From Ochromonas danica (taxonomy: Eukaryota; Sar; Chrysophyceae; Chromulinales; Chromulinaceae), in assembly GCA_015146655.1 (NCBI GenBank), contig VKHL01000079.1:1-64000 (forward strand): a stretch of 64,000 nt of DNA, in the 5' to 3' direction. Each line of letters opens with the position of its first letter. Within the stretch, counting starts at the first letter, position 1. Shown here piece by piece: positions 33,475 through 46,423 of the stretch. A program made the translations under genes and the position numbers. Under the pieces are notes generated by a model. That model worked only from the letters and a program-made list of their open reading frames with translations, was not told the DNA's origin and did no database searches.

Positions 33475-34771
33475 CTAGAGTGTTGCAGAATGACTCTCTA
33501 CAACAACTCCATTATTACCACTATTACCACTACTATTACCACTATTACCACTACTATTACCATTATTGCCACTACTATTACCACCACTACTGTTATTATT
33601 ACCACTACTACCACTACTACCTGCTGTAGCAGTAGTAGAGGAGGATAGTAATCGTTCTAATCCTTCCAATCGATTCGTATAAAGTTGAACTTTACTTTCA
33701 TTACGTTGTCTTTTACTTTCTTTTATTAAACGTTGTAATCGATCAATTAAATTAACAATAGAAGTCATTGTTAATTGTCCATCTGTACTATTATCCAATA
33801 GATTAGACTTATGAATTGTATACATTAATTGAGGATAATCTCTTTTCAATTCTTCTACATCAAAAGAGAGTTCTTCATGATGGAATAAATCACTCTTTAC
33901 TTCAATAGAAGCATGATGACGAAGTGCTAATGCAATAGTCATGAAAGCACTTTTACTTGTTGCTTCTTTGTTCACTATTTGCATGTTTGTTGTGAGAGTT
34001 GGCATACTGCTAGGTGGTGATGGTGTTGTTGTTGGTGGTGTATTGGTTGGTGGTGAAATTCCAACAACCACAACAGAGGTAGGAATAGCACCTTCTGCTG
34101 GTGTCAAATTGGCCACTTGTTGATGATCATGATCATGATTGTTATTATTATTCTGATGGTTCGGGGTTGTTAAAGGAAGCACAGAGAGTTCATTCACATC
34201 TTTGGGAAGTAAAAATGAAGAAGAAGGGGTAGTAGCAGTGGTAGTGGTAGTAGTGGATGACTGTGGATTGTCATTTGAATGAATCTCAGATGATGACGAT
34301 GATGATGATGATACTACCACCCCATCATGACTACTTTTCACTTCATTAGAAGACGATGAGGATGATGATGATGAGGATGATGATGATGAGGATGATGATA
34401 ATTCATCAGAATTCATTTTCTTCTCAGCACATAATAATTTCGCTGTAAAATGATTATTATCATCTAATTCACAAATTGAAACACGATATAAATTGCATTT
34501 CGATTTTGAATCTCCTAATTTACTAACTAAAGCATCTTTTGGTAGAAATGTTTCCATATCAATACCTTGCATTAATTGCAATAACGTGACTGCTTCAGAA
34601 CTTTCAATTTGATCACGATCTAGTCCATAGACCATCGGATCAGAAGGAGTGACTAATACTTTCACTAATCGATCACTAATAAGACCTTGTAAGAAGACAC
34701 AAAATCCATCATCAGATACACTCATACCATACAGTTCAACTTCTTCAAAAGCAGAGGAGGAGGAGGTAGTG

Positions 34772-34805
<34 letters not shown>

Positions 34806-36342
34806 CATTATCATCACGACCACTGTTGTTATTGTTATTGTTGTCTGTGTGGTCAGATGATTCTGTGATAGTGGTAGTGGTAGCAATAGTAATGGAGGAT
34901 GCGTTAGTTGTAGAAGTGGCTGTTGTTGGAGTTGGTAACACAGCTGCTGATACTGAAGGTTGTACGACAACTTCAGGTGTGATGACAAGGGAAGCAGCAG
35001 TAGCAGTTGTTGTTGTGGAGGAGGAGGAGGGGGAGGAGGAGGCATCATGTTGTAACACGGTATCAATCACTACTTTGTCAGACCCACCAGGAAGACTTCT
35101 ACCCACTGCATTATTACTGTTCTTTGATGTATCACTACTACTACTACTGCTACTACTGCTATGATTCTCTTCATTACGACAAATAGCAGCAACTTCTCGA
35201 ATAGCTACAATAGCTTGAGCACAATCTTCATCATCTAGATCTCTATGAACTACTAACCTTATTACACCTGGACTACGTGGTAATGCTAACACACCACGTT
35301 GTCTTAACAAATCTAAGAATTGTTCTGTAATAGTAGTAATAGTAGTAGTAGCATGATCATGATCAAAATTAAGATGAATCAGAATGATATTTGTTTGAAT
35401 GGTATCAACGGCTACTATTAGTCCAGGGGTAGATGATAAAGCTTGTCCTATAATCTTAGCACGTCGATGATCATGACTTAATATATTACCTTTTTCAAAA
35501 TCTTCTATAGCTTGTAATCCTGCTGCTGCTAATATTCCAACTTGTCTCATACCACCACCAACGGCTTTACGTAAACGACGTGCTTTAATAATGAAATCAG
35601 CTGGACCTGCTAGAAGAGTTCCAGCTGGTGCACCTAATCCTTTTGATAGACAAGCTGATACAGAATCAGCTGATGATGTTAGTTTATGAACAGATACACC
35701 TAATGCTGTTGCAGCATTCCATATCCTAGCACCATCTAAATGAATAGGAATATGATGTTTTTGACTAATCCAACGTAATGATTCTTGAAATTCATTCGGT
35801 AAAATACGTCCACCACAGTAGTTATGTGTATTTTCAATAGTAATTAATTCAGTAGTAGGGTAATGAATATTATTACTTCGTATAGCATGTTCTATGAGAT
35901 CTACATCCATACTACCATCCGGTAAGTTAGTCAATGTACGACTAGCTACACCTCCAATTTGAGCCATACCACCTTGTTCATAGACATGAATATGAGATTG
36001 ATCACCTAAGATCATCTCCGCACCACGTGTACCACACCATGTCATGATAGCAACTAAGTTACTCATAGTGCCTGTAGGAAAGAAAAGTGATTTTTCTTTA
36101 CCAAGGATTTGTGCTCCTTTTTCTTCTAGAAGGTTGATAGTAGGGTCTTCACCAAAGACATCATCTCCAACGTCCGCTTCTTGCATTAGTTTACGCATTA
36201 AAGGTGTTGGTTTAGTGAGGGTATCACTACGTAAATCAACAAAACGTGATGATGACACTTGTACAGATCTTTTAGGTAAGAGAATAGCATTAGAAGAAGG
36301 AAGAAGGAAAAGGAAGGTTATTATTATTATTATCAGAAGCAT
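33475..36342 (-). CDS. L-threonine aldolase fused to a second domain resembling DUF151 (bifunctional nuclease-like)
   Basis: One uninterrupted 955-residue frame. Residues 1-19 are a signal peptide (MLLIIIIITFLFLLPSSNA). Residues ~34-395 are a full low-specificity threonine aldolase: FVDLRSDTLTKPTPLMR, the DGAR aspartate at D203, and the PLP lysine K234 in ACLSKGLGAPAGTLLAG. It splits threonine or allo-threonine to glycine and acetaldehyde. A Ser/Thr/Asn linker follows, to about residue 535. Then comes VELYGMSVSDDGFCVFLQG, then SSEAVTLLQLMQGIDM, then LYRVSICELDDNNHFTAKLL, and after another linker FMTIALALRHHASIEV, which I read as a split DUF151-like domain; that match is tentative. A helical segment (IVNLIDRLQRLIKESKRQRN) and an Asn/Gly/Ser repeat tail end it. 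The signal peptide suggests entry to the secretory route or plastid. Confidence 0.8.
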
Positions 36343-36775
36343 TTTTGTTTTTTTTCCTTTATTTTATATACTAAGTTTATATGATGTCTCCAATCGAAGT
36401 GATGAGTGATGATGAATGCAGTGGCAAAAAGAAGGCAAGTGGCAAAAGAAGTGGTAAAATTGGCGCAATGGGTAAAACATGCGCAATTCCACCACCCTCA
36501 ACCTCCCAAAGAAAAACTGTTGTTTGTTAAGAAAGCAGTTTTTCACAGTTGGACTTGAAATCATCTTCATTGCATCCTCTTTCTTTCACATCTTCTTCAT
36601 CAGTAGGGGATTAGTCTAGACTAACACTATTGTTCACATTAGTCATTGGATGACATATTAGTCAGTCATTTAATAAAGGAATAATAATAATAATAATAAT
36701 GTTTGATCGCAGTCAGAAAGGCAGTGAAGGTAGTAGTCATCACAGTAGTAGTAGTTGTCATTACAGCGATCATAA
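36343..36775. other. Divergent intergenic region
   Basis: Upstream of both the threonine-aldolase fusion (minus) and the DENN-WD40 gene (plus). A 49-codon plus-strand frame at 36381-36530 (MMSPIEVMSDDECSG, then KKKASGKRSGK) could be a first exon of the DENN-WD40 gene, but no donor gives the right phase to the presumed next exon. Confidence 0.3.
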
Positions 36776-37232
<457 letters not shown>

Positions 37233-37751
37233 AAGCCTTCCTCTTCTTCTTCTTCCTCTTCATCTCTTCCTGTTAACTTCACTAAGACAGGAAAAGTTCT
37301 CCTACAACTATTAGAAATCACTGATGCTATTGATACCATGAAGAAGAAGAAGAAAGGTAGTCGATTACTACCTTGGCAGAGGAAGACTTCCTTAGAACGC
37401 CATCTTGTCTATGCCTCATTAGTCATTTGTGATGACTATGAGGTAGAAGTAGCGAAGTTCTACACTTCTATCTTATCCTGTTGGCCTGGAGAGAGTTTAT
37501 TCTTTGGAGAAGACTTCCTATTTGATCGTGTGAATTCCACTTTAAATGCTGTCATTACCTTATATTGTATCACGTTAGGAGAAAATGGGAACCCCTCTAC
37601 TATTCCTGTAGATGATTGTGGTGGGCAAAGGTGTTTAGGAAAAGCACGTATTCCACTCTCTCGTCTGGAGGAAAATCGCACTGTAAGAGAGCAACTACCC
37701 ACTACATCATGTCGTCGCTCTGACCAGCTGTGTGTGTGTGTGTGTATGTGT

Positions 37752-37835
<84 letters not shown>

Positions 37836-40800
37836 ATGGATGTATGTGTGTATGGATTAGGTTGTCCAATGGTATCAATTAGTTGATGAGACTTCAAAGG
37901 ATGGATTGAGAACATCTCTTAAAGTGAAGGTTAGAGAGGATTAGATTCTTGTGCATTCTTTGTGTGTTGTTCTTCCTTATCATCTTGTTCTTCATCTTTG
38001 TTTTTGTTCTTGTTATGCTATAGGTGACCTTTGCAGCCGATCCTTTAGTCAATGTGCTCGGCACAACGACAAAGAATCGTCGAGCAAGTTCTCTCGCTGT
38101 CATGGTAGAGGAGCTTCAACACTCCAAAACTCTCTCTTCTCCTCTCGCTGCTACTGTTAGCACTTTTGGAGAGTTTCCACAAACAACAGCAGCAGCAACA
38201 GATAACAAAGGAAATGGTTTGGTAATATCTAAACCAAGTTGTGGGGTTGAAAAGGAAAGTTCTGATCTTTCCCTACAGACAGCTGAATCGCATTTTAGTC
38301 AAATAGAGAAGGTAGCAGATGGGCAGTCTTCTTCTACTAGTTTAGGTGGACCAAGGTGGAAATCCATTGCGTCTATGTCTAGTCCTGGGACTGCTGATGG
38401 AGGGACATTAGGATCTGTTCATAGTTTTCGTCATCATGTTCTTCCTTGTGGTGTGATAGACTATTCTATCATATTAGGTAAGTACTGTAGGTGGGTAGTG
38501 GTATGGGGGTGGGGGTATGGTATTAGTGGTATGGTGGTAGACTGACTATCTTGTTTCTTCCTCTGAGACTGTAAAGAGTATGACTTATCAATGATGTGCA
38601 TCTTCTGATACTATTATAGGTCCTTCATCTCTTGATAACCTTCTTCCTAGTCATTGTATCACATCTAATGGACAATGCCAGCGAATCCGTCCGTCTTCTA
38701 TGGAGCTTTATGGTTCTTCTCCCGTGACACATCAGTCTAATGTATCTTCTCCTTTGGATCCACCGCACTCTGCTTCTACGGGTCTATTCAGTACTGACAG
38801 TTCATCTTCTTCTGGTTACAAGTGCTTTGTTGGTGAAGATATCGTTCTTTGGGATCGACTGCCAGCCACTGATTGGCCAGGTTTCGACTTGCCGAGCAAG
38901 GTAAGACTGGCTAAATGCTTGTTTTGTTGACTACTAGCGTATGAAAATACGTGACGCACGTGTGTTTGCATTCTTCAGATTGAGTGGTTTGCTTGTCCTG
39001 AGGGCTCTGTAACGATCGTATCACCAACAAGGTAAGAAGGAAGGAAGAAATAGTTGTTGTAGACTATTTGAGTGGAGGAGGAGTGAGGTTGAGAGACTTC
39101 TTTGTCTGTTCTGTATGTGATATGATGTTGTGTTTCCTGTCTCTTACGAACATTACCACTTTCGTGATGTCTACTAGACCTGCTCCATATACACTGTCGT
39201 TTATGCTCAATGCGGGGATGGACTCACAAGATGTCACCGGTTAGTCTACTCTACTGTGCTCTACTCTACTGTACCGTACTCTACTCTACCCTGCCATTAC
39301 CTATGATTACCATTTAATGCCATTTGTTTGCTCTGTAGGTTTGTGCTTTAACTTCTTTGTGGAAGTGGGAACGATTAGGTTGAAGAAACGACCTGTAGAA
39401 GAAGTAGTTGACAACATCTGGAATCCTCCTTATCTACAACAAACTAATAAGAATGAAAGAGTTAATGAAGAGAAGGAAGATAGTGAGGAGAAGGAAGAGA
39501 AATTGTGGACCACAGTGACTCTCTGCTGGTTATTCAGAGATCCTCTCGTACAGCCACTAAAGCAGTGCATGGAGGTTGTCTATCATCGACATATTCTACC
39601 TGATATTAGAGCCTGGGAATGCTCGCGAAAAGTGCGAACGCCTATAGGAAATGGCGGCATCAATAATGAGAAGCCTTTGACTTGTGTATTGCCTGTGCAG
39701 AGATTACTTTCCTTTCTGTTCTTTGAATGTCCTCTACCAATTGCTAGTGTCCTCTCTGTCTCATTACGATTCAATGACATGATGGGTGGCGAGAAGAAGG
39801 TGGTGGAGGAGGAAGGAGATAATCTAATGGAAGAGAAGAAAGAGTTTGGTATTCAACAAGAATCTCCTCTGTCTATTTTGTTCTCCTTCCCAGGTATGGA
39901 AGAATTGCCAGTTTGTGATCTTTCCATGGGAACTGTGCTGGCGATGCTTGGCCCGCGCCTGATGATGGACGTGTTCTGTTGCGTTCTCATGGAATGCCGC
40001 ATTGTTTTCCATTCAGCCGATGTCTCGAAACTACACACTGTTTGTGAAGTCTTCCGTGCGTTGATCTATCCTCTACGATGGACACATGTCTATCTGCCTG
40101 TGCTTCCTTTACATCTTCTCCATCTCCTCGAAGCACCTGTGCCTTATATGGTGGGGACACATAGTGATTGGATAGAGTTTATCCATGGTGACTATCTCTT
40201 GGATGTCATTCTTGTCGACTGTGACCAGGCCTCAATTGAATATCATGCTGTGAGACAGACACTCCGTCTACCTGAAAAAGAAGATCGTTGGCTACATGCA
40301 TGTCTTGTGTATCTCTACCGTAGTCTTGTCCTCCCTGCTAGTCTAATTGGCGATGATTACTTGAGCAATGCACTAGTGGATCCACATTTGAAACTACAGA
40401 GTGGAGATCATCACCATCATTCAGATAATACCAGCGAGAATACAATATCAGTGGATCGAAAAATTCAATATCTGTTTTATGATTTGCTCTTTCATTTCCT
40501 ACGATATATCTCAGAGTGTTTGTATTATCTGAGTCCTCAGTGTCCAGTGTTCAATCGATCACTCTTCCTCGCAGACTATACACCTGCAGCTTATCAAGAG
40601 ATGTTAGGTCTATTGACTGCGACAAACTCTTTCCATGAACTCACAGAGTCTTTACATAGTCCTCCTTTGAAGTTTTTCCTCGACTGTATTGAGTTTTTCG
40701 CAGAATTAGAACGAAAAGTGATTCTTGGTAAAGGTGAGGAGACGTCAAATACTTCCAAGACACCGTCACCACCTCCTTTGGGCAATAGTAGTCCCATTCT

Positions 40801-43800
40801 TTCACGTTCAATTAGCCGACATGATTCTGCGACAAACTTGAATGGTTTGGGGAGTACAGGAGGAGGAGGAGGTAGTGGAAAGCCTATCAAGACATTGACG
40901 AGAAATGTTTCTATGGCTTCTATTATCTTCGATAAGATCGCATTCAACTCTGCTCCTTTCTCTTCCTTTGCATCTCCTCCAGCAAGTAATAACACTACTG
41001 AAGGGGTTGGGGTAGGTAGACGCACTGCGGATGAAACGTCATTGTCAATAACCTCTCCCTCAGGCGAAGATCAACGAGCATTTCGCCCAAGCCCGTTGAA
41101 AATCCCTCCTGTTGTTGCCCGTGCTGGCACACCGGTGACGCCGGGAAGAAGACATGTATCTCCTCCTCCCAACTCTCCTAGTAGCATTATACGTAGACCA
41201 CAGTCATCGAAGCCAATCAATCGGTCTGTCTCTTTTGTGGGTAGTTGGGGAAGTGTCGCCAACAATCTCAGCACTTGTTTAAGTGAAGAAGAAGACTCCG
41301 CCGTCTCGAATCCTGGCCCGGAGAATGAGAAGGATGCTCTTGCAGCTCCTGCTCCCGTAGTCAATATGCAAGCTTTGAAGAACGCATTGGCAGTGGTCAA
41401 CAGAGATGACTGGCTTGCGCTATTATTTCCAGCCTGGGTCTTTAATACTCAAGGTCACAGTGATCTCTCGCTCTGTCCTCGCCAACTCCGTTTGCCTCTC
41501 ATGGTAGCTGATCGAGTGAAACTGTATCAACAAGTTGTGGCCTCCATCGCTTCAGCTGCTAATACGCCAGTGCATAAAGATAATCTGCCTTCATCTTCTG
41601 CTTCTTCGCCTCCTAGGACTCCATCGAAAGGTTCAGCGACAGAGCAGCCCCAAGCAGACGATAATAAGAGCTGCACTTGTATCGACCATTCGCATTATCA
41701 GTTGGTTATTGATTGGGATGAAATGACATCACCATCATGTCGTCAGACAGAAAAGAAAGAAAAGGCGAAATCTCTGCTATCATGTTTCAGTGCTGTTGAA
41801 GAGGAAGAGAATGATGGCAAAGAAGATGACGAAGGGGTAGTCAACACTGCCATTCTCTCCTCTGCACTTGACTGTGATGGCAGCCACCATTCTTTAGATA
41901 AGGAAGAAGGTCGGCAGCTTCGAAGCGAAGAAGTTAAAAGGGACGTTTCTTCTTGTGAGAAAGGGTCAAACATGCAGCAGGAAGTGGAGAAAGAGGGAAA
42001 TGAGGAAGAAGGCGACTCGGGCCAATCTTTGATTCGCTTCCCGTCAGCGAGTCGAAAGTTGTTCTCTGTAAAGTCGAGGGAGTGTATGTTAGACGACTTG
42101 GCCAAACGACTTGGCCTTGCCAGTGCTCAACCATTAGTTGACATCCTGACGAAACAACAGTTGCGCTCAGGGGTGTTGACCAAAGCATCGACAACGACGG
42201 CGACACCTTCTGACACCTTCCAGAAGATCACACGCTCTCTAGCAGCTGCACAGCAACAGCATGAAGAACAAGCAGAGGAGGTGGAGGGTTGTCTGTTAAA
42301 CTTCCTGCAGATTATTATGACTGCTGAATCCAATCATCCTTCCACTGAAGAGCTCTTACATGGTAAGGTTCGTCAAGCATTGGAAAAGCGTAACAATCGC
42401 AGTGGATTAGTTCATATTCTTCGCTCTGCTAAGAAAGATCCTTCAAAGCAAAGTCAGAATACGACAAGCAGTGTCAATGTCTATCCTTTACATAATGCTG
42501 CTTTTGAAGCCTTTCTTGCCTTGTTTTATGTCTTCTTGAGTATCTGCGCCACTCAGAGAGACTATTCCAATGCTTATGCATTGCTAGAAGCAGGAGGACA
42601 ATATTTCCGTCTCTTACCATTCCAGGAGAATCTGGGAGAAGAAGGTGCTGATGATTGTATGGAGTTCCTGAGTGAGAGGACGAGCGTTCATCCTATTTAT
42701 CAGACAACAGCACTCTGGAAAGATGTTTTGATTGATCGCGTCCCTCTACCCGATGGATCATCTCCTCCCACTCCCACTCATGCAGCTACTAGTGGTAGTC
42801 GTGGTACTAAAGGACAAGGTGGTATTACTCCCACAAAGACTGGTTCGAATGCTACAGGAGGGAGTAGTAATAACAACAAGCAGTTCAACCTTGTAGATCT
42901 GAGGAATGAAGTGCAAGCAGTGCTCTTCGTCATGCGATCTCTCTCTGTGAATAGTTCCCGTGCTATTGACTTCTTAAGAGAAGTCACCACGGATTATCAT
43001 CTTTCCATTGATGAGTATTACAAGTTACAGTACTTTGTAGGGACATTATGGACAAATGAGAATGACTCTTCCGCATTAGCAGCTCCTCCCTTGTCAACAC
43101 CAGCTCCTCCTCCTCCCTTTGCTTCTTATTCTTCTCATGGAACAGGTGCAATTGGCCAAGATCTCAGTCATCATGGTGGGTTAACCTCTCTGCTTCCTGA
43201 AGAGCAGGGCGGGTCATCAGCTGCTCTAACAGCGCACAAGAAGATGCCTCGAGAACGACGAGGTAGTGCTACACCTTCCATCCAGGACCTTCTAGCTAGC
43301 CAAGGACACCATCGTGATCGGCGCTTCCTTTCATCTCGCAGTCGAGACATGGGCGATGCAGCGGCAGAGGTCAGTCATGTCTCTTCCTGGCGGTCCACAA
43401 CAGATCCTCCTCCTCCTGCCACTACAGTCAATGGTGGAGGTGAGACGACATCTTCTCGATCGATGCATCGTCTAAGTCATTCCAACTCATTCTATTCTTC
43501 AAGCCGTCGAATAATGAGTCTTTCAATGAATAAGTCCTTTATGGATCCTGTTGGAGGAGGAATGGGAGGGGAAGAGGGAGACGGAAGGGTAGCAGGTGGG
43601 AGATTGGGGGACGATGACGAGGAGGTAGTGACCTTGCAGGGATGGGATGAACAAGCACTCAATGCCATTTTCGCTCTTCCTCCACGGACCCCTTCTCCTG
43701 TACCACGTGTTCCCTCCCCTGTGCCTGTCTCTACAGCTACCCCTACTACAAATCCCCCTGCTGCTGCTACTGCTGCTGTGGTACCTCCTCTAGCAGATAA

Positions 43801-45427
43801 TAGTGTCAGTGCTACCTCCACCACCACCACCACCACCACGCCAGGGGCTCTTGGTCCCCGTGCTATGCTCATCAATACTTCTGCTATAGCGAACAGTCAA
43901 TCAGAATCTACTTCCCTACGTTGTAGTTCCCCCGTTCATCTGACCAATTTGGTTGACTTGGATGGGTTTTCAGCGAGTGAGGTAGTTGCCGCGGAGGGTT
44001 GGTTAGTCTTCGGTGGTCGAGACGGATCCATGCAGCTAACACAGCCTTCCATGTCCTCCGTTCCCATCGCACGACTAAAGCATGGATCAGCATCCTCCAG
44101 TGAGGAGCGCTACGATGGTATCACAACGCTAGCAACGGTAACCCCCCCTGGAGGGGGGGAAGTGATAGTGTTCTCTGGATGCTCTCAGGGAATAGTCAAG
44201 GCATGGTCTCTTCCCATCGCTGAAGAAGGTCCTCAAACTTCAACAAAACTTCGTCACAAGCAAGCGATAGTGACAGTGAAAGGTCATGGTGCACCTATCA
44301 CTACCTTGGCTTCTGCTTCTACCTCTGTGGGACAGGGTAGTGGTTGGTTACTAGCCTCAGGAGATAGTAGAGGCGATCTGATCGTGACTCGAGGAGATGA
44401 GACGACTCATCAGTCAATGCTATTGGGAGCTAACCTTCGTCAGTTCTATGCTGCCAATCCGGCACTTCGCTCTGGCATGGGAGAAGAGAGAAGAGAAGGT
44501 TGTCTTGGGCCTGCCATTACCTCTTTATCCTTTGTGAGCACTTCTCATGCTGCCAGTAATACAGTTGCAGCACCAATCGTTGCTCATAGTCTAGCATCCC
44601 TGGGGAGTCATCCGCTACGCTCTGCTCCACCGTCGTCTACCTCTTCTTGTGTCAATGCCATGGACAGCTGGTGGCTAGCCGTGGGTACTGCAGGAGGGGG
44701 TCTGGGGGTGATGGATCTGCACACCGGTAGTCCTATCTTTCTTGTGGATGGTCATGGTGCAGCTGTGACTAAAATCCTTGCTATCAAAGCCCATGAGTTC
44801 CTCTCAGTGGGTAATGATCGCAGTATAAAGATATGGGATGTACGTCAACGGCCCAAGGCCACTGGCAATGTAGTTGCTTATGATGAACGTGTCTTGGGTA
44901 ATATAGGAAATGGTGGAATGGGAAGTGTTGGAGGGCTTCGCTGTGCCTCTGGGCCTATCACAGATGTAGCTCTTGGTGGACAAGACCATTCACTCGTCAT
45001 CTCTGCCTCAGCTGATGGCATTGTGAGGCTGTGGGATCTGCGCTATGACCTGCACACTCCCTGCTCTCAAATCCGCGCTCATAAACATCGCATTTCTCGC
45101 CTCGTATGGAGTGAGGCTCACTCTGTTTTCCATACCGCCTCCCATGATGGAACTGTACGCTGTTGGGACAGTCTTCACGGTACCGCATTGTCAGTGTGGC
45201 CAGTGTATGAGAGTGAAGGTGTAGAGAGGATGTCTGTCATGGATATCGCTGGACCTCCTTCTCCTCCTCCTCAAGCTGCTGTTGCAGAAGAAGGAGGAAG
45301 TGCAGATCGTAGACTTGCAGAAGATAAACGAACGAGAAGACAAAAGCAGAGACGAACTTGTTGGGCGACGATCAGCTGGTCTGGCAGGGCTAGAGTCTTC
45401 ACTTCTGCCTCTGAAGAGGAAGCCTAA
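37233..45427 (+). CDS. C2-DENN-WD40 protein (SCD1-like Rab exchange factor), 5' end unresolved
   Basis: Exons: ?-37682, 37861-37929, 38024-38477, 38620-38900, 38979-39031, 39178-39239 and 39339-45427; at least 2450 residues. DENN proteins activate Rab GTPases, and the DENN-plus-WD40 layout is that of plant SCD1 (post-Golgi traffic, cytokinesis). A C2-like domain comes first (GKVLLQLLEIT, then FDRVNSTLNAVITLYCITLG, then VVQWYQLVDETS, LKVKVTFA). The uDENN follows (LPSKIEWFACPEG), then cDENN (SFPGMEELPVCDLSM, then VFCCVLMECRIVFHS, VYLPVLPLHLLHLLEAPVPY). Long disordered regions lead to WD40 repeats from ~44000 (HKHRISRLVWSEAHSVFHTA). The C2 strand starts before the first Met (37338), so coding starts upstream. 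The frame reaches the AAC array, where a TAA at 37143 stops it; an acceptor at CAACAG (37227-37232) is possible. Confidence 0.8.
37727..37835 (+). repeat. (TG)n microsatellite in an intron
   Basis: About 50 TG units with a few TA interruptions inside the intron 37683-37860 of the DENN-WD40 gene. The dinucleotide stays in an open frame and makes a false Cys-Val tract if read as coding. Confidence 0.9.
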
Positions 45428-46050
45428 GCCTAAACCCTGCAGTTCAATTAGAAGGATGAACTAACTGGTTCCCCTATTCTCATTCTCACATGATGCAGTC
45501 AGTCAGTCAGTTAGTCAGTAGTCAAGGTAGTAGTTTAATTAGATAGCTAGTGATGATGTTAAACTTCACTATGCTTTACCCTTTTGTTCTGTTGTGCTCT
45601 GGGATGAGAGTGTCGGAGTGTGTAATAGCTCAAGATCTGTTGTGATAGTTTATAATGCTTAGATGTGCGGTGTAGTGAATTACACCATTTTGTGGTCTAC
45701 AGTCTACAGTCCCGAAGTTAGCCTATGTACTGTACTGTACTGTAAATATTACATGTAATAGTTAATTCCATTTTAATTCATCTCTACAGGATTTAATAAT
45801 GTTACTGGTAGTGACGATAATATCTCCTTTCATCTCATTAAACTATTGCTTCTGTGATGTCATAATTCAGGTCATTTAAAATCATACCAATCGTCATATA
45901 TAATGTTAAGTTAAGTTAGTTGGATTCCATGGAATTAGTGAATTACACAGTGAATCATTCAAATCAATTTCAATCATCATCACTTTGTCAAAGAGTAAAG
46001 TGGAGTCTGAGATTCTAGTGAGATTCTAGTGATTATCATCAATAGCAAGC
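45428..46050. other. Intergenic, no gene seen
   Basis: Probable 3' region of the DENN-WD40 gene and promoter of DSCC1. Short direct repeats (CAGT tetramers at 45495-45520, TGTAC at 45728-45742, GAGATTCTAGT at 46009-46030). Confidence 0.4.
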
Positions 46051-46374
46051 ATGTTTCCTTCTAGTTCAACAGTGACCATCAGCTTCTCCTCCGCTATGGA
46101 CCAGCAGAAGTACAAATTGATCGAGGTGAGTCAGTCAGTCAATGACTGTGACTGTGACTGTGACTGTGACCGTGACTGTGACTGTGACTGTGACTGTGAG
46201 TGACTGTCATTGAATGACTGTGACTGTGAGTGAGTGCTGTGCTATCCTCTGTTGTGTGTTATGGTGTGTTACTGTATGGTGTGCTATGTGTGTGTGGTCT
46301 CAGTGGACTTGTTCAGTGGACAGCCACTACTGCAATACTGTACAGAATACATACCCTCTCTGTACCTGTGTGTG

Positions 46375-46423
<49 letters not shown>

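Noticed and set aside
37710-37915. Cys-Val and His-Thr repeat proteins
   Set aside because: Readings of the (TG)n tract, which lies in an intron of the DENN-WD40 gene.
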